Source: Gracilibacillus caseinilyticus (GTDB lineage Bacteria > Bacillota > Bacilli > Bacillales > Amphibacillaceae). Taken from it: DNA of 64,000 bases. Numbering within the stretch: position 1 is the stretch's first letter; each line of letters begins with the position of its first letter. The notes beneath the pieces were generated by a model that saw nothing but the letters and a program-made list of their open reading frames with translations, ran no database searches and was not told the DNA's origin. The stretch is taken from NCBI RefSeq assembly GCF_022919115.1, contig NZ_CP095072.1, positions 3,596,001 through 3,660,000 on the forward strand. The letters are read 5' to 3'. Shown piece after piece: positions 26,961 through 37,819 of this stretch. The translations under genes were made by a program, and so were the position numbers.

Positions 26961-27386
26961 TTAGCAGGAGTGACTGCTGTTTTTTCTTTTGGATCCTGTT
27001 TCGCCTGATAACAAATCTCCATCTGTTGAGCGAATCACTTCGTTGGTTATTTCTCTAGCAATTGTGTTAGTTACCAGCTGAAGCAGATCGTTAATCACAA
27101 CTTGAGAATCTTTGAATTCTTGCACAACAGGAATTTCATCAATCTCTTTCTGGAGACGATCAATTTCTTCCTCTACTCGCTTTAATGCTTCTTGTTTTCC
27201 ATATGCTTGAAAGTTAACAGCTTGCTTTTGCAGTGCTTTGATTTTTTTGATGGAGCTTTGTACTTTGTTGTTTTCGTTTAATTTCGCTTCTAATTGTTTG
27301 AAACGGTCAATTTCATCAATATTAGCCATTTTTTCTGCAAGATTACGTGCCTCTTGAAGCACTTCTGCTCTTGTATAATTCACCAT
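26961..27386 (-). CDS. ymcA: RicA/YmcA, RNA-processing regulator subunit
   Basis: This 141-residue, mostly helical YmcA/YlbF family protein starts MVNYTRAEVLQEARNLAEKM. In B. subtilis RicA forms a complex with RicF (YlbF) and RicT (YaaT) that carries Fe-S clusters, interacts with RNase Y and is needed for competence, biofilm and sporulation. The C-terminal end is Ser- and Lys-rich with a final Cys, consistent with a cluster-ligand tail. It follows miaB with adjacent stop and start codons and shares its terminator. RNase Y is also in this window (31952-33508). Confidence 0.93.
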   Translation of the reverse strand: MVNYTRAEVLQEARNLAEKMANIDEIDRFKQLEAKLNENNKVQSSIKKIKALQKQAVNFQAYGKQEALKRVEEEIDRLQKEIDEIPVVQEFKDSQVVINDLLQLVTNTIAREITNEVIRSTDGDLLSGETGSKRKNSSHSC

Positions 27387-28964
27387 TTAATTCACCTCAA
27401 CTGCTGATTCAACTAATTCTCCATCCAGTGTCCATGTTTTTGTGTTAGTAATTTTCACTTCCACAATGTCACCGATAATAGATTTTGGTCCTCTAAAATT
27501 AACTAATTTATTACGTTCAGTATAGCCAGACAAGACATCAGGATCTTTTTTACTTTCCCCTTCGACTAATACCTTAACTGTTTCGCCTTGGTATGTTTCC
27601 ATAGCCTCTGCTGATTGTTTATTCACAATTGCATTTAAGCGTTGCAGACGTTCTTTTTTCACTTCCATTGGAATATTGTCTTCCCAACGTGCAGCAGGTG
27701 TACCTTCTCTTGGTGAATAGATAAATGTGTAGGCACTCTCAAATCCTACTTCTTCCATTAAAGATAAAGTCTCTTCAAATTGTTCGTCTGATTCATTTGG
27801 AAAACCAACAATAATATCTGTTGTTAACGTTGCATTTGGCATCGCCTTTCTAATTTTACCAACAAGTTCAAGGTAGTCTTCTCTTGTATAACGACGTGCC
27901 ATCACTCGTAAAACATCAGAACTGCCGGATTGTACTGGTAAATGAATATGATCTAACAGATTACCCCCCTGTGCCAACACTTCTATGAGACGATCGTCAA
28001 AGTCTCTTGGATGAGAAGTAGTAAAACGGACTCTCGGAATATCAATTTTACTTATTTCTTCCATTAAGTCACCTAATCCATATTCAAACTCCAAGTCTTT
28101 ACCGTATGCGTTTACGTTCTGTCCTAATAAGGTAATTTCTTTATAACCTTGAGCCGCAAGGTGGCGAACCTCCTGAATAATATCATCAGGCATACGGCTT
28201 CGTTCTTTTCCTCTTGTATAAGGCACAATACAATAGGTACAGAATTTATCACATCCGTACATAATGTTCACCCATGCCTTGATCTTGCCTCGGCGTGCCT
28301 TCGGAAGGTTTTCAATGATGTCACCTTCTTTTGACCAAACCTCAACAACCATCTCTTTACCGAACATCGCTTCATTAACTAATTGCGGTAAACGGTGAAT
28401 ATTGTGCGTTCCAAAGATCAAATCGACAAATGGGTGCTTCTTCAATATGCGATTGACAACAGACTCTTCTTGAGACATACAGCCACAAACTCCAAGAATT
28501 AAATCTGGCTTTTCCAGTTTTAACGGCTTAAGATGCCCTAATTCGCCAAACACTTTGTTTTCCGCGTTCTCTCGAATTGCACATGTATTCAGCAGAATGA
28601 TATCCGCTTCATGGGTATCATCGGTTGATGTGTACCCCATTTGAGTCAAAATCCCTGCCATTATTTCCGTGTCATGCTCATTCATTTGGCAGCCGTATGT
28701 GCGGATCATGAATTTTTTCCCTTTACCCACCGCTTTCATTTCTAGTGGAATATCAAAATCATAATGAATATCGACATCTTTTTTCAAACGCTTTTTTGCT
28801 TTACGCATATTCGGTGGTTCATATGTCGTCTGAAAATATTTAGAAATCAAGTCATCACTTGACATGTTTTTTAAACGATCTAAGTTGTCATTCGTATCGG
28901 ATTTTACGTCCGGCGAATTTGACTGTTTGATTTGTTGATTTTCTAATCGTTGTTTTTCATTCAT
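27387..28964 (-). CDS. miaB: tRNA-2-methylthio-N6-dimethylallyladenosine synthase MiaB
   Basis: This 525-residue radical SAM enzyme adds the 2-methylthio group to i6A37 made by MiaA. It has an N-terminal UPF0004 domain with cluster cysteines ([26 protein letters not shown]), the radical SAM motif [11 protein letters not shown] (Cx3Cx2C) and a C-terminal TRAM domain. The first 65 residues are a low-complexity extension as in other Bacillus MiaB. The start follows AAAGGAG. Confidence 0.96.
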   Translation of the reverse strand: MNEKQRLENQQIKQSNSPDVKSDTNDNLDRLKNMSSDDLISKYFQTTYEPPNMRKAKKRLKKDVDIHYDFDIPLEMKAVGKGKKFMIRTYGCQMNEHDTEIMAGILTQMGYTSTDDTHEADIILLNTCAIRENAENKVFGELGHLKPLKLEKPDLILGVCGCMSQEESVVNRILKKHPFVDLIFGTHNIHRLPQLVNEAMFGKEMVVEVWSKEGDIIENLPKARRGKIKAWVNIMYGCDKFCTYCIVPYTRGKERSRMPDDIIQEVRHLAAQGYKEITLLGQNVNAYGKDLEFEYGLGDLMEEISKIDIPRVRFTTSHPRDFDDRLIEVLAQGGNLLDHIHLPVQSGSSDVLRVMARRYTREDYLELVGKIRKAMPNATLTTDIIVGFPNESDEQFEETLSLMEEVGFESAYTFIYSPREGTPAARWEDNIPMEVKKERLQRLNAIVNKQSAEAMETYQGETVKVLVEGESKKDPDVLSGYTERNKLVNFRGPKSIIGDIVEVKITNTKTWTLDGELVESAVEVN

Positions 28965-29077
28965 GTTTTTATCTCCTTTCTTACCCCAATATCCAATCCA
29001 ACAAAAGATAAAACTACTTCATCTATTATAGGGGATAAAACAGCGAAATACAAAGCGTATTTCTCGAATTTTTGTAT

Positions 29078-29992
29078 TTAGTTGGGGAAATGTGCGAGAA
29101 AGTTCTGAAATAGTATTTTTTTGTTAACTCCTTTAGGAAAAGTTTGTCGCATTTTCCCTTGTAGAAAGTGATAATCTTCAATCGACTGTACTCGATCAAT
29201 AAGATGATCTGTACCATCAAAATCCGAACCGAAAACGAGATGATTCTCGCACCCTAATTGTAGAAAATAGTGGATATGCTCAAAAAGGTCATTGATGGTA
29301 ACAACAGATTTATCCGCAACAAAATCACGTACAAATGTCAGACCAACCAAACCATCTTTGGCAACGATCGCTTGTATTTGCCGGTCAGTTAAATTACGCG
29401 GATGCGGCATGACCACTCTACTATTGGCATGAGACACAATAATGTGATCTGCAAGTTCTACGGCTTCGTCAAATCCTTGTTCCGATATATGAGCAAGATC
29501 TATCCAGGTTTTTGTTTGATTGGCAAGTTCAATTACTTTTCTGCCCAAATCAGTCAGGCCGCAACCACGCTGTTCACCGATCCCATCTACAGCCAGATTC
29601 GGATTATTCCAAGACATTCCGATCATTTTTACACCTAACTGTATCAGTGTTCGAAGCTTGAACAATTCATATCCGATGCAATCTAACCCTTCTAATGTGA
29701 GTAATGCTCCTTTTTCCTGTAGCTCCAATGATTCCATATCTCTCACCGACTGTACAATTCGAATATTACGATAAGGCTTAATAATTCGTTCATAAAATAT
29801 ATCAATCATATGTAAAGCAACCGTGAATTTAGCCTCTGTCGGCACATGTTCAGGAATATAAATGGCGAAGCATTGCACCTGTGCCGGGCTGTTCATCCAC
29901 CTTGGGTAATTGACATGTAAACGCTGATCCAGAAAATCGGTATCGTATAACCACATTTTCATTAACGCATCACAATGACAATCTATGAGCAT
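29078..29992 (-). CDS. Membrane dipeptidase (peptidase M19) family protein
   Basis: This 304-residue zinc dipeptidase-like protein has expected metal ligands in order: IDCHCDA near the N-terminus (HxD), the Glu in LTLEGLDCIG, the His in IVSHANSR, and later FGSDFDGTD. It has no signal peptide. Bacterial members hydrolyse dipeptides, including D-amino acid ones; the substrate here is unknown. It lies between spoVS and miaB on the same strand, separated from spoVS by a strong terminator. B. subtilis does not have it at this place as far as I recall. Confidence 0.88.
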   Translation of the reverse strand: MLIDCHCDALMKMWLYDTDFLDQRLHVNYPRWMNSPAQVQCFAIYIPEHVPTEAKFTVALHMIDIFYERIIKPYRNIRIVQSVRDMESLELQEKGALLTLEGLDCIGYELFKLRTLIQLGVKMIGMSWNNPNLAVDGIGEQRGCGLTDLGRKVIELANQTKTWIDLAHISEQGFDEAVELADHIIVSHANSRVVMPHPRNLTDRQIQAIVAKDGLVGLTFVRDFVADKSVVTINDLFEHIHYFLQLGCENHLVFGSDFDGTDHLIDRVQSIEDYHFLQGKMRQTFPKGVNKKILFQNFLAHFPN

Positions 29993-30020
29993 CTTCTACA
30001 CCTCTGTTAGTAGAATACAT

Positions 30021-30051
30021 AAAAACCTGTTTGTTAAAAAACAAACAGGTT
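30021..30051 (-). terminator. Terminator of spoVS
   Basis: On the minus strand AACCTGTTTGT and ACAAACAGGTT form an 11-bp stem with TTTTATG after it. Confidence 0.85.
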
Positions 30052-30065
30052 ACTATATTTCCTTA

Positions 30066-30326
30066 TTACCTTGGTTCAACAATCAGTTTAATAGCTGTTC
30101 TTTCTTCATTATCGATGATAATATCTGTAAAAGCTGGAATACAAATGAGATCGACTCCACTCGGAGCAACAAAGCCACGTGCGATTGCAACTGCCTTCAC
30201 TGCTTGATTAAGTGCACCAGCACCTATTGCCTGGATTTCCGCTGAACCACGTTCTCGTAATACATTTGCAAGTGCGCCTGCTACAGAATTCGGATTCGAT
30301 TTTGCTGAAACTTTTAATATATCCAT
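30066..30326 (-). CDS. spoVS: Stage V sporulation protein S
   Basis: This 86-residue Alba-like small protein begins MDILKVSAKSNPNSVAGALA and includes AEIQAIGAGALNQAVKAVAIARG, nearly invariant in the family. In B. subtilis it affects septation and is needed for spore coat and cortex completion. The start at 30326 follows AAGGAGG; the frame extends six codons upstream into the SD. It is downstream of ymdB, the conserved Bacillus order. Confidence 0.96.
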   Translation of the reverse strand: MDILKVSAKSNPNSVAGALANVLRERGSAEIQAIGAGALNQAVKAVAIARGFVAPSGVDLICIPAFTDIIIDNEERTAIKLIVEPR

Positions 30327-30450
30327 TCCTGGTACCTCCTTCAAATGCTATTGTTATCCCACTTTTACTATATTCATGATAATGAAAGATATTCCATATT
30401 ATTATGAAGGATAATGGACAAAATTTCAAATTATTCGGTAGTAGCAAGGC

Positions 30451-31248
30451 TTAAGAAAAGAATGGATGATCATCATTTATTAAGATACGATCCATTTGTT
30501 TTGCTTTGCCAGTTGCAGTATCGATATCTATTAATACTCCACTTAATTGTGAACGTCCTGTTTTAGGCACTTCAAACCGAACAGGTAATCCTGTAAGAAA
30601 TTTTTTGATTACTGATTCTTTTTCCATTCCTAATATTTCATCATATGGTCCTGTCATACCAACATCTGTGATGTATGCTGTACCACCTGGTAATATTCGG
30701 TTATCAGCCGTTTGTACATGGGTATGCGTTCCAACAACCACGCTCGCTTTTCCATCGGCGTACCAGCCAAATGCCTGTTTTTCACTAGTAGCTTCCGCAT
30801 GGAAATCGACAAAAATAAGATTTGTACGTTTTTTTGCTTCGTGAACCAATTGATCCAATTTGCGAAAAGGATCGTCAACGGGCTGCATAAATGTCCGCCC
30901 TAATAAATTAATGACAGCAATTTCCTTACCATTCGATTTTATATAGACGATTTCCTTTCCTGGTGTATCTGGAGGTAAGTTTCCTGGACGAACCATATAT
31001 GTGGCATCATCAATAAAATTAAAAATTTCACGTTTATCCCACGTATGGTTCCCCATTGTTAACGCTTGTGCTCCACATTCCAATAAGCTTTTATAAATTT
31101 TTTCTGTTATACCTTTTCCAGCAGCCGCATTTTCCCCATTAATAATCGTGACGTGCGGCTGGTATTTCGCTTTTAATTTAGGTAAATATTCTTGTACCAT
31201 CGTTCTTCCTGGTGAACCTACAACATCACCAATAAATAAAATCTTCAT
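30451..31248 (-). CDS. ymdB: Metallophosphodiesterase YmdB
   Basis: This 265-residue calcineurin-like phosphodiesterase is active on cyclic nucleotides in B. subtilis, where it controls biofilm versus motility. Metal-site motifs are GDVVGSPGR, INGENAAAGKGIT, MGNHTWDKRE, DFHAEATSEKQAFGWYADG and GTHTHVQTADNRI. The start MKILFIGDVVG at 31248 is the family start; the 18-codon upstream extension is rejected. It is followed by spoVS. Confidence 0.95.
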   Translation of the reverse strand: MKILFIGDVVGSPGRTMVQEYLPKLKAKYQPHVTIINGENAAAGKGITEKIYKSLLECGAQALTMGNHTWDKREIFNFIDDATYMVRPGNLPPDTPGKEIVYIKSNGKEIAVINLLGRTFMQPVDDPFRKLDQLVHEAKKRTNLIFVDFHAEATSEKQAFGWYADGKASVVVGTHTHVQTADNRILPGGTAYITDVGMTGPYDEILGMEKESVIKKFLTGLPVRFEVPKTGRSQLSGVLIDIDTATGKAKQMDRILINDDHPFFS

Positions 31249-31343
31249 GAAGTGTTCTACCTTTCTATTATAGTACCCATAGTCTTGCATACAATGTTTC
31301 AAAAGTCAAAAATTGCTCATACATCTTATATATGCATCTACCG

Positions 31344-31867
31344 ATAATACGGATTATGTAAACTAGAACTTTTTTTAGTATGGTAATGTTGACAAGAGTA
31401 TGTGCGTAGCAAAGCTCCGGAAATAGGCTCCGCGTCCTGTGGGCACGGCTTCAGCTAAATTAGGAAAGAAAATTCTTTTCTTTCCTAATTGGATCTTCAG
31501 CTCGCGCTGATCCCACGGGAGTCTCCGCCTATTTCCTACGCTTGAGGAAAGTGCTACAACGTATGTAACAGCTAAAAGCAGTCGTGCTAGGCATTGTATT
31601 TCATCAAACTAAGATGTAAATCTCGCAGATAGCGCTCCATATCCTAGCTGTTGCATGAATTGTGGAGCTATACATCAGCGTAGGCCAACCACGTAGACTC
31701 CCGCGGGACAGGCAGGCGCTGAAGATCCACTTTGTGAAACGATTTTTCTTCACAAAGTTAGCTTCAGCCGTGCCCCGCAGGACGCGAAGTGGTTGGCCGA
31801 AGCGATATCCCAGCACATATATTATATCAAAATGATCGCAATGCTAGTTAACATAATCCATATTATG
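31344..31867. repeat. Dispersed inverted-end repeat, copy C (longest)
   Basis: This copy is about 524 bp. Left end ATAATACGGATTATGTAAAC, right end GTTAACATAATCCATATTAT. It contains two sets of GC-rich modules (CGCGTCCTGTGGGCACGGC, CCACGTAGACTCCCGCGGGA, CGCAGGACGCGAAGTGG) separated by an AT-rich module with AACAGCTAAAAGCAGTCGTG. It lies between ymdB and rny. Confidence 0.85.
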
Positions 31868-31921
31868 AGAAGCTTTACATTTATTCTGAAGCTAGATTCT
31901 ATTCTGCTATTTGCCTATGAC

Positions 31922-31957
31922 AAAAAATAGAGAGACTAGAACCTAGTCTCTCTATTT
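31922..31957 (-). terminator. Terminator of rny
   Basis: On the minus strand AATAGAGAGACTAG and CTAGTCTCTCTATT pair around three bases, followed by a T-run. The 5' arm overlaps the rny stop codon. Confidence 0.85.
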
Positions 31958-33508
31958 CGCATATTCAACTGAACGAGTTTCTCTAATAACAGTTACTTTG
32001 ATATGTCCTGGATAATCCAGTTCATCTTCTATTCGTTTTCGAATATCACGTGCGATTTTGGTCGATTCAGCATCATCAATTTCATCTGGTTTGACGATGA
32101 TACGAATTTCTCTACCAGCTTGAATAGCAAAAGATTTCTCAACGCCAGCGTAGGACTCAGAGATCTCTTCCAGCTTTTCTAATCGCTTAATATAGTTCTC
32201 AAGTGTCTCGCTTCTTGCTCCTGGTCGAGCAGCAGACAGTGCATCCGCGGCAGCGACAATAACTGAGATAACAGATGTCGCTTCCTCATCACCATGGTGA
32301 GAAGCAATGGCGTTGATTACTATATCATTTTCCTTGTATTTCGTCGCTAGCTCCTTACCGATCTCAACGTGGCTACCTTCTACTTCATGGTCAATAGCCT
32401 TACCAATATCGTGTAATAAACCGGCACGTCTAGCAAGTGTTTGATCTTCTCCGAGCTCAGCAGCTAATAGACCGGATAAATAAGCCACTTCTGTAGAGTG
32501 TTTTAATACATTCTGTCCATAGCTTGTTCGATATTTTAATCGACCTAATATCTTCACTAAATCAGGATGAAGACCATGAACGCCTATTTCAAAAGTTGTC
32601 TGCTCTCCAAATTCTCGAATATATTCATCGACCTCTCGTCTCGATTTATCCACCATTTCTTCAATTCTAGCTGGGTGAATTCGCCCATCTTGCACTAGTT
32701 TCTCAAGCGCAATTCGAGCAATTTCCCGACGAATTGGATCGAAACCAGATAAGATAACTGCTTCAGGTGTATCATCAATGATTAAATCAATACCTGTCAG
32801 TGTTTCTAAAGTTCGAATATTTCGACCTTCACGACCAATTATTCGACCTTTCATCTCATCATTCGGAAGATTGACAACGGAAACAGTCGTTTCGGCGACG
32901 TGATCAGCGGCACAGCGTTGCAATGCAAGCGATAAAATATTTTTAGCTTTTTTATCTGCTTCCTCTTTTGCACGATTTTCAGCCTCTTTAATGATCACTG
33001 CTGATTCATGTGTGACTTCTTCTTCGACACGTTGTAAAATAATTTGTTTTGCTTGTTCTGTTGTGTATCCTGAAATCCGTTCTAGTTCTGCTTCTTGCTC
33101 GCTTAACATTTCTCCAACTTTGCTTTCCATTTCTTCAATTTGTTGTTGTTTTTCTGTCAGCGAACCTTCTTTTTTCTCTAGCAATAGCTCACGCTTGTCT
33201 AGTGTCTGATCTTTACGATTAAGATTTTCTTCCTTTTGCATGAGACGACTTTCAAGCTTTTGAATCTCTGCCCGACGTTCTCTGAGCTCTTCATCAGCTT
33301 GTTGACGAATTTTGTGGTTTTCGTCTTTTGCTTCCAGTAATGCTTCTTTCTTTGCAACCTCAGCGTTTTTATAGCCCTCTTCTACAATTTGTTTTGCTAA
33401 TTCTTCTGCACTCGAAATCTTCTTCTCAGCAATTTGTTTTCGAATCAGATAACCAACAACAATACCGACAAATGTAAGCAAAATGGAGATGACAATGTTA
33501 TAGTCCAT
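31952..33508 (-). CDS. rny: Ribonuclease Y
   Basis: This 518-residue membrane-anchored endoribonuclease starts mRNA decay. It has an N-terminal transmembrane helix ([20 protein letters not shown]), a long coiled coil (about 30-200), a KH domain around [15 protein letters not shown] and an HD domain with the [10 protein letters not shown] motif. The start [10 protein letters not shown] at 33508 follows AGGAGGTG. The partner RicA is encoded at 26961-27386. Confidence 0.97.
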   Translation of the reverse strand: MDYNIVISILLTFVGIVVGYLIRKQIAEKKISSAEELAKQIVEEGYKNAEVAKKEALLEAKDENHKIRQQADEELRERRAEIQKLESRLMQKEENLNRKDQTLDKRELLLEKKEGSLTEKQQQIEEMESKVGEMLSEQEAELERISGYTTEQAKQIILQRVEEEVTHESAVIIKEAENRAKEEADKKAKNILSLALQRCAADHVAETTVSVVNLPNDEMKGRIIGREGRNIRTLETLTGIDLIIDDTPEAVILSGFDPIRREIARIALEKLVQDGRIHPARIEEMVDKSRREVDEYIREFGEQTTFEIGVHGLHPDLVKILGRLKYRTSYGQNVLKHSTEVAYLSGLLAAELGEDQTLARRAGLLHDIGKAIDHEVEGSHVEIGKELATKYKENDIVINAIASHHGDEEATSVISVIVAAADALSAARPGARSETLENYIKRLEKLEEISESYAGVEKSFAIQAGREIRIIVKPDEIDDAESTKIARDIRKRIEDELDYPGHIKVTVIRETRSVEYAK

Positions 33509-33742
33509 ACTTTCACCTCCTCTTGCTATAAACTTGTACAACTGTTTTAAGTCGGCATGTACAATAATACGCATAAAAATAAATAACTGTATAATAGTAT
33601 GTTTTAATTATACATGTTAATTTTAATCTTCTATGACAAGGATGTCAAGGATTGTAAAGATTTTGCATTCTATTTGTGAATAGCAATAACAAGCAGCAGC
33701 ATGTCTGCTCCCCATTCAAGTGAACACGTTCAGTCTCTTCTG

Positions 33743-33778
33743 CAAAAAACCGCAGCCATAAAATGACTGCGGTTTTTT
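33743..33778 (-). terminator. Terminator of recA
   Basis: On the minus strand AACCGCAG and CTGCGGTT pair and are followed by TTTTG. Confidence 0.85.
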
Positions 33779-33781
33779 CGA

Positions 33782-34825
33782 TTATTCCTCTAGCAAGCTA
33801 TCTTGCATTTCTTTATTATCATCCGCTTCTTCACTCGCATCACCGATATCGTAATGCGCACGAATTGCTTGATAGATTTCGTTTAATACTTCTGGGCGTT
33901 CTTTCAGGAATTGCTTCGCATTTTCCCGTCCTTGTCCAAGTCTTTCATCATTATACGAATACCAGGCACCACTTTTGACAACGATGTCCAAGTCCGAACC
34001 AATATCTAATATTTCACCTGGACGTGAAATACCTTCTCCGTACATGATATCTACTTCTGCTTGCTTGAAAGGTGGTGCCACTTTATTTTTGACAACCTTA
34101 ATTCTTGTTCTATTCCCGACCATTTCATTCCCGACTTTTAACGTTTCGGCACGTCTTACTTCCAGACGAACAGACGAATAGAATTTAAGAGCTCTACCAC
34201 CTGGCGTCGTTTCCGGGTTCCCGAACATAACCCCTACTTTTTCACGAATTTGGTTAATGAAGATCGCAGTTGTTTTGGATTTATTAATGGCACCAGACAA
34301 TTTACGCAATGCCTGTGACATTAAACGCGCTTGAAGCCCAACATGCGCATCACCCATTTCCCCTTCGATTTCTGCTTTAGGTACTAACGCTGCTACCGAA
34401 TCAATAACAAGCATATCAACCGCACCACTTCGAACAAGTGCTTCAGCAATTTCCAAAGCCTGTTCTCCCGTGTCCGGCTGAGATAGTAATAACTCATCAA
34501 CATTTACTCCTAGATTTCTCGCATAAACTGGATCAAGTGCATGCTCCGCATCGATAAAGGCAGCCTGTCCACCAGCACGTTGCGCTTCAGCAATGGCATG
34601 TAAAGAAACCGTAGTTTTACCAGAAGACTCTGGACCATATATTTCAACAACTCGGCCTCGCGGATAACCGCCAACTCCTAAAGCAACATCGACAGCAATT
34701 GACCCACTTGATACTGTTGCAATCTTTTGTTCCGCTTGCTCACCAAGCTTCATGATTGAACCTTTACCGAACTGTTTCTCAATTTGTTTTAACGCCATAT
34801 CCAAGGCTTGTTTTCTATCACTCAC
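33782..34825 (-). CDS. recA: Recombinase RecA
   Basis: This 347-residue strand-exchange protein is the SOS co-protease that triggers LexA cleavage. Walker [10 protein letters not shown], Walker [10 protein letters not shown], the DNA-binding loops ([13 protein letters not shown] and [22 protein letters not shown]) and an acidic C-terminal tail are present. The start ATG follows GGAGG. A LexA box (34892-34905) lies upstream. Gene order cinA-recA is conserved. Confidence 0.98.
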   Translation of the reverse strand: MSDRKQALDMALKQIEKQFGKGSIMKLGEQAEQKIATVSSGSIAVDVALGVGGYPRGRVVEIYGPESSGKTTVSLHAIAEAQRAGGQAAFIDAEHALDPVYARNLGVNVDELLLSQPDTGEQALEIAEALVRSGAVDMLVIDSVAALVPKAEIEGEMGDAHVGLQARLMSQALRKLSGAINKSKTTAIFINQIREKVGVMFGNPETTPGGRALKFYSSVRLEVRRAETLKVGNEMVGNRTRIKVVKNKVAPPFKQAEVDIMYGEGISRPGEILDIGSDLDIVVKSGAWYSYNDERLGQGRENAKQFLKERPEVLNEIYQAIRAHYDIGDASEEADDNKEMQDSLLEE

Positions 34826-34891
34826 AATTATTCCTCCTTCATATTGCTAATTCTATCTTACAATCTTTTACCCTTTTTCACAAGTAAAAAA

Positions 34892-34905
34892 CGAATAAAT
34901 GTTCC
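34892..34905. promoter_or_regulatory. LexA box of recA
   Basis: CGAATAAATGTTCC fits the Gram-positive SOS box and lies 67 bases upstream of the recA start. Confidence 0.75.
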
Positions 34906-34950
34906 CGTTTTTTTCAAAAAAATGCGAACCTAAATCAGTTTTTTGACGGT

Positions 34951-34996
34951 AAAAAAGCATTTCCCCTGTCAAAATCATAGGAAAAATGCTTTTTCT
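34951..34996 (-). terminator. Terminator of cinA
   Basis: On the minus strand AAAAAGCATTTTTCC pairs with GGGGAAATGCTTTTT, followed by further T residues. Confidence 0.75.
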
Positions 34997-35016
34997 TAAA
35001 TATTAAAAAATTTGTT

Positions 35017-36264
35017 TCACTTTTGCAAATGGTAAAACAGTAGTTCATATCCTTTTTTTACCGAACGACTTCGGATCGTTTGCCGGTTTCCTTTAAATTG
35101 AAAACGTTCTGTCACGAACTGATTGTTAGCATCACAAATCGAAATGTAAACAGTGCCGACAGGCTGACCTTCTAATTCATCTGGACCAGCAACTCCGGTA
35201 AAACTGATCCCTATGTCGGATTGATACAGATGTTTGACCTTTTCTGCCATCGCTTCCGCACAGGCTTTGCTAACGGTACCGTGCTCTGCTAACAAGTTAT
35301 GATCTATGTTCAGTACCGCCTCTTTTGCTAACGATTGATAGACTACTGCAGCACCATTAAAAACAGCAGATGCACCACCCTCTTCAACAATACTAGAAGC
35401 AAATGCACCACTTGTCAGGCTTTCTGCACTGGCTATTTTCAAATTTTGTTGTACTAACTTTGCATACACTTGTTGGGCAATATTTACCTGATCGTAACCA
35501 TAGAGATACTGACCAACTCGTATTGAAATCTGTGCTTCCACATCGTCAATCAATTGTTCAGCTTCAGCATTATTACTGGCTCTTGCTGTAAGCCTTAAGG
35601 CTACTTCCCCTTCAGAAGCTAGCGGCGCAATTGTTGGATTAGTTTGCGCCGCAATGAGGTCACGTAATTCATGCTCAAGTTGTGACTCTCCTATTCCGAT
35701 AAAACGAAGCATTCTTGAGAAAATCACCGTATTTAACTGCAGTTTTTCTTGTAAGTAAGGTAACACTTCTTCTGCCATAATCGCCTTCATTTCTCTTGGA
35801 ACACCAGGCATAAACACCCAATTGATTTGCTCATGTTCGACAATGATGCCTGGTGCAATACCAACCGAATTCCGCAAAACCTTCGCCCCTTCAAAAATGT
35901 GTGCCTGCTTGCGGTTGTTCGGTGTCATAACACGATTGTTTTTCGAGAAAAATGCTTCCATTTTGTCAATAGTGGATCGATCCTCGACAATTGCCAGCCC
36001 TGACAGGTTATGAAAGGCTTCTCTAGTTAAATCATCCTCAGTTGGGCCAAGACCACCGGTTATTAGTATAAGATCTGACCGCTTTTCTGCTTCTTTAAGC
36101 ACATTGGTCAGTCTGGATAAATTATCGCCCACAACGGTGTGATAATAAACAGAGATTCCTTTATCCGCCAGCTGTTCAGATATCCAGGCAGCATTAGTAT
36201 TAACAATTTGCCCTAACAAAAGCTCTGTACCTACTGATATCAGTTCCGCCTTTACTTCAGTCAT
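35017..36264 (-). CDS. cinA: CinA family protein
   Basis: This 415-residue protein has an N-terminal MoeA-like domain (ELLLGQIVNTNAAWIS, ITGGLGPTEDD) and a C-terminal nicotinamide-nucleotide amidase-like domain (SAESLTSGAFAS, VAGPDELEGQPVGTVY). In other bacteria CinA acts in pyridine nucleotide salvage and is co-expressed with recA in competence. Its ATG overlaps the pgsA stop (TAATG), so the two are translationally coupled. Confidence 0.95.
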   Translation of the reverse strand: MTEVKAELISVGTELLLGQIVNTNAAWISEQLADKGISVYYHTVVGDNLSRLTNVLKEAEKRSDLILITGGLGPTEDDLTREAFHNLSGLAIVEDRSTIDKMEAFFSKNNRVMTPNNRKQAHIFEGAKVLRNSVGIAPGIIVEHEQINWVFMPGVPREMKAIMAEEVLPYLQEKLQLNTVIFSRMLRFIGIGESQLEHELRDLIAAQTNPTIAPLASEGEVALRLTARASNNAEAEQLIDDVEAQISIRVGQYLYGYDQVNIAQQVYAKLVQQNLKIASAESLTSGAFASSIVEEGGASAVFNGAAVVYQSLAKEAVLNIDHNLLAEHGTVSKACAEAMAEKVKHLYQSDIGISFTGVAGPDELEGQPVGTVYISICDANNQFVTERFQFKGNRQTIRSRSVKKGYELLFYHLQK

Positions 36265-36851
36265 TATTTCGAATCTCCCATCACATGCCAGTTTTTAATA
36301 AAATATTCCAAACCAGAAACGATAGTAAAGATTAGCGCAACATACAACAAGATTATATCTACTGGTACGTCAACCGCAGAAAACGGAACATTATGCAGCA
36401 ATAATACGATAATGGCGAGTATTTGGAAGACTGTTTTTAACTTACCAAGCTGCCCTGCTGCCAATACCACTCCTTCGCCAGCTGCGACTAGTCGTAACCC
36501 GGTAACGGCAAATTCACGACTAATAATAATAATCACGATCCAGGCTGGCGCAATTCCTAATTCTACTAACAGGATAAATGCAGCTGACACTAATAATTTA
36601 TCCGCCATAGGATCAAGGAACTTCCCTAAGTTAGTTACGAGTTGATATTTTCTCGCATAATAACCATCTAACCAGTCAGTAGCCGAAGCAATAGCAAAAA
36701 TGATAACTGCTGCAAGGTGCGAAATCGGAATCGACTGTTCTGCGACTTCCCAGATCCCCCACTCAAATGGATAAGATAATAGCAATATAAAAATAGGGAT
36801 TAATAAAATACGTGATAGCGTAATTTTGTTTGGTATATTCATGTTCTCCAC
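36264..36851 (-). CDS. pgsA: Phosphatidylglycerophosphate synthase
   Basis: This 195-residue integral membrane enzyme condenses CDP-diacylglycerol with glycerol-3-phosphate, the first step to phosphatidylglycerol. The CDP-alcohol phosphotransferase signature is complete: DWLDGYYARK, then GKFLDPMADKLL, with the paired aspartates. Several membrane helices are visible. It lies between ymfM and cinA, as in B. subtilis. Confidence 0.96.
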   Translation of the reverse strand: MENMNIPNKITLSRILLIPIFILLLSYPFEWGIWEVAEQSIPISHLAAVIIFAIASATDWLDGYYARKYQLVTNLGKFLDPMADKLLVSAAFILLVELGIAPAWIVIIIISREFAVTGLRLVAAGEGVVLAAGQLGKLKTVFQILAIIVLLLHNVPFSAVDVPVDIILLYVALIFTIVSGLEYFIKNWHVMGDSK

Positions 36852-36863
36852 TCCTTATGTCGT

Positions 36864-36903
36864 AAAAACAAACCCTCTTTATTAAGAGAAAAAGAGGGTT
36901 TGT
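36864..36903 (-). terminator. Terminator of ymfM
   Basis: On the minus strand ACAAACCCTCTTT and AAAGAGGGTTTGT form a 13-bp stem followed by TTTTA. It lies between ymfM and pgsA, so pgsA must have its own promoter or rely on read-through. Confidence 0.85.
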
Positions 36904-36910
36904 CATATTT

Positions 36911-37819
36911 TCATTGTTTTTCAATGGTAAACCAAGCTTCCTGCACGCCTGCTTGAATATCTTCAGATAATGGGACAGATTGACCATTGATATTAATATT
37001 AATATCTTCTGGCGCACCAAACCGCAAATAAAGTTCTTCTATATTTGTTATATCTACTTCGACAGGGCCAGCATCTTTGGTTAACGTCTTATTATAGTAA
37101 CTTTCACCACTTTGATCCTCAATCTCTAACCAGTTTTTATTATTTGTTGTAATTTCCAGCGTAAGCTGCTCTTCTGAAGTTGTGATCGTATAGTTGCTCT
37201 CATCATTTTCATAACTGTCAAGGACTATACCAGTAGTTGGTTCATCGACTTCCGTTTCGTCGACTTGATCGTTTTCCTGGTTTGTACCCTCTTCACTATT
37301 GCTTTGCTCTTCACTTTCACCATTGCTTTCTTCGTTGCCTTCCTGTGTTGGAGGAAGCTCTACCTCCTCACCTGCACTGTTGTCATTATTGTCTGCCGGT
37401 GTGCTGTTGTTATCATCTTCTTCCCCAAAAATCCCCTGTCGAAACAGCCAGATCATTGCAACAATACCGATGATTAGCAATACCACAATCACACTCGGCA
37501 AAAATGAAAAAATAGTCGGGGTTTTCACAGATGTACTGTTCTTTTTACTGCTGTTCACACGTGAAAGCGAAACTTGTTCTTCCTGATCAAAAGGTAAATC
37601 TTTTTTATATTCTTCCATTAATTCATCGGGATTTATTCCTAATATCGTTGCATATTCTTTAATAAAAGCCCGTACGTAAAAAGAACCAGGCATAACGTTA
37701 AACCGTTCCTGTTCAATTGCATCTAAATAACGTACTTGTATTTTCGTCATGGTTTGGACATCTTGTAATGTCATGTTCTGCCGTTCGCGTTCCTCTTTTA
37801 ATCTTTCTCCAATACCCAT
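36911..37819 (-). CDS. ymfM: RodZ-like cell-shape protein YmfM
   Basis: This 302-residue protein has an N-terminal cytoplasmic helix-turn-helix (GERLKEERERQNMTLQDVQ and VRYLDAIEQERFNVMPGSFY), a transmembrane helix near residues 105-128 (FLPSVIVVLLIIGIVAMIWL), an acidic Ser/Asn/Glu-rich linker and a C-terminal extracellular DUF4115 beta domain. RodZ links MreB to the membrane and elongation machinery. The start MGIGERLKEER at 37819 fits the family; eight upstream codons are not supported. Confidence 0.9.
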   Translation of the reverse strand: MGIGERLKEERERQNMTLQDVQTMTKIQVRYLDAIEQERFNVMPGSFYVRAFIKEYATILGINPDELMEEYKKDLPFDQEEQVSLSRVNSSKKNSTSVKTPTIFSFLPSVIVVLLIIGIVAMIWLFRQGIFGEEDDNNSTPADNNDNSAGEEVELPPTQEGNEESNGESEEQSNSEEGTNQENDQVDETEVDEPTTGIVLDSYENDESNYTITTSEEQLTLEITTNNKNWLEIEDQSGESYYNKTLTKDAGPVEVDITNIEELYLRFGAPEDINININGQSVPLSEDIQAGVQEAWFTIEKQ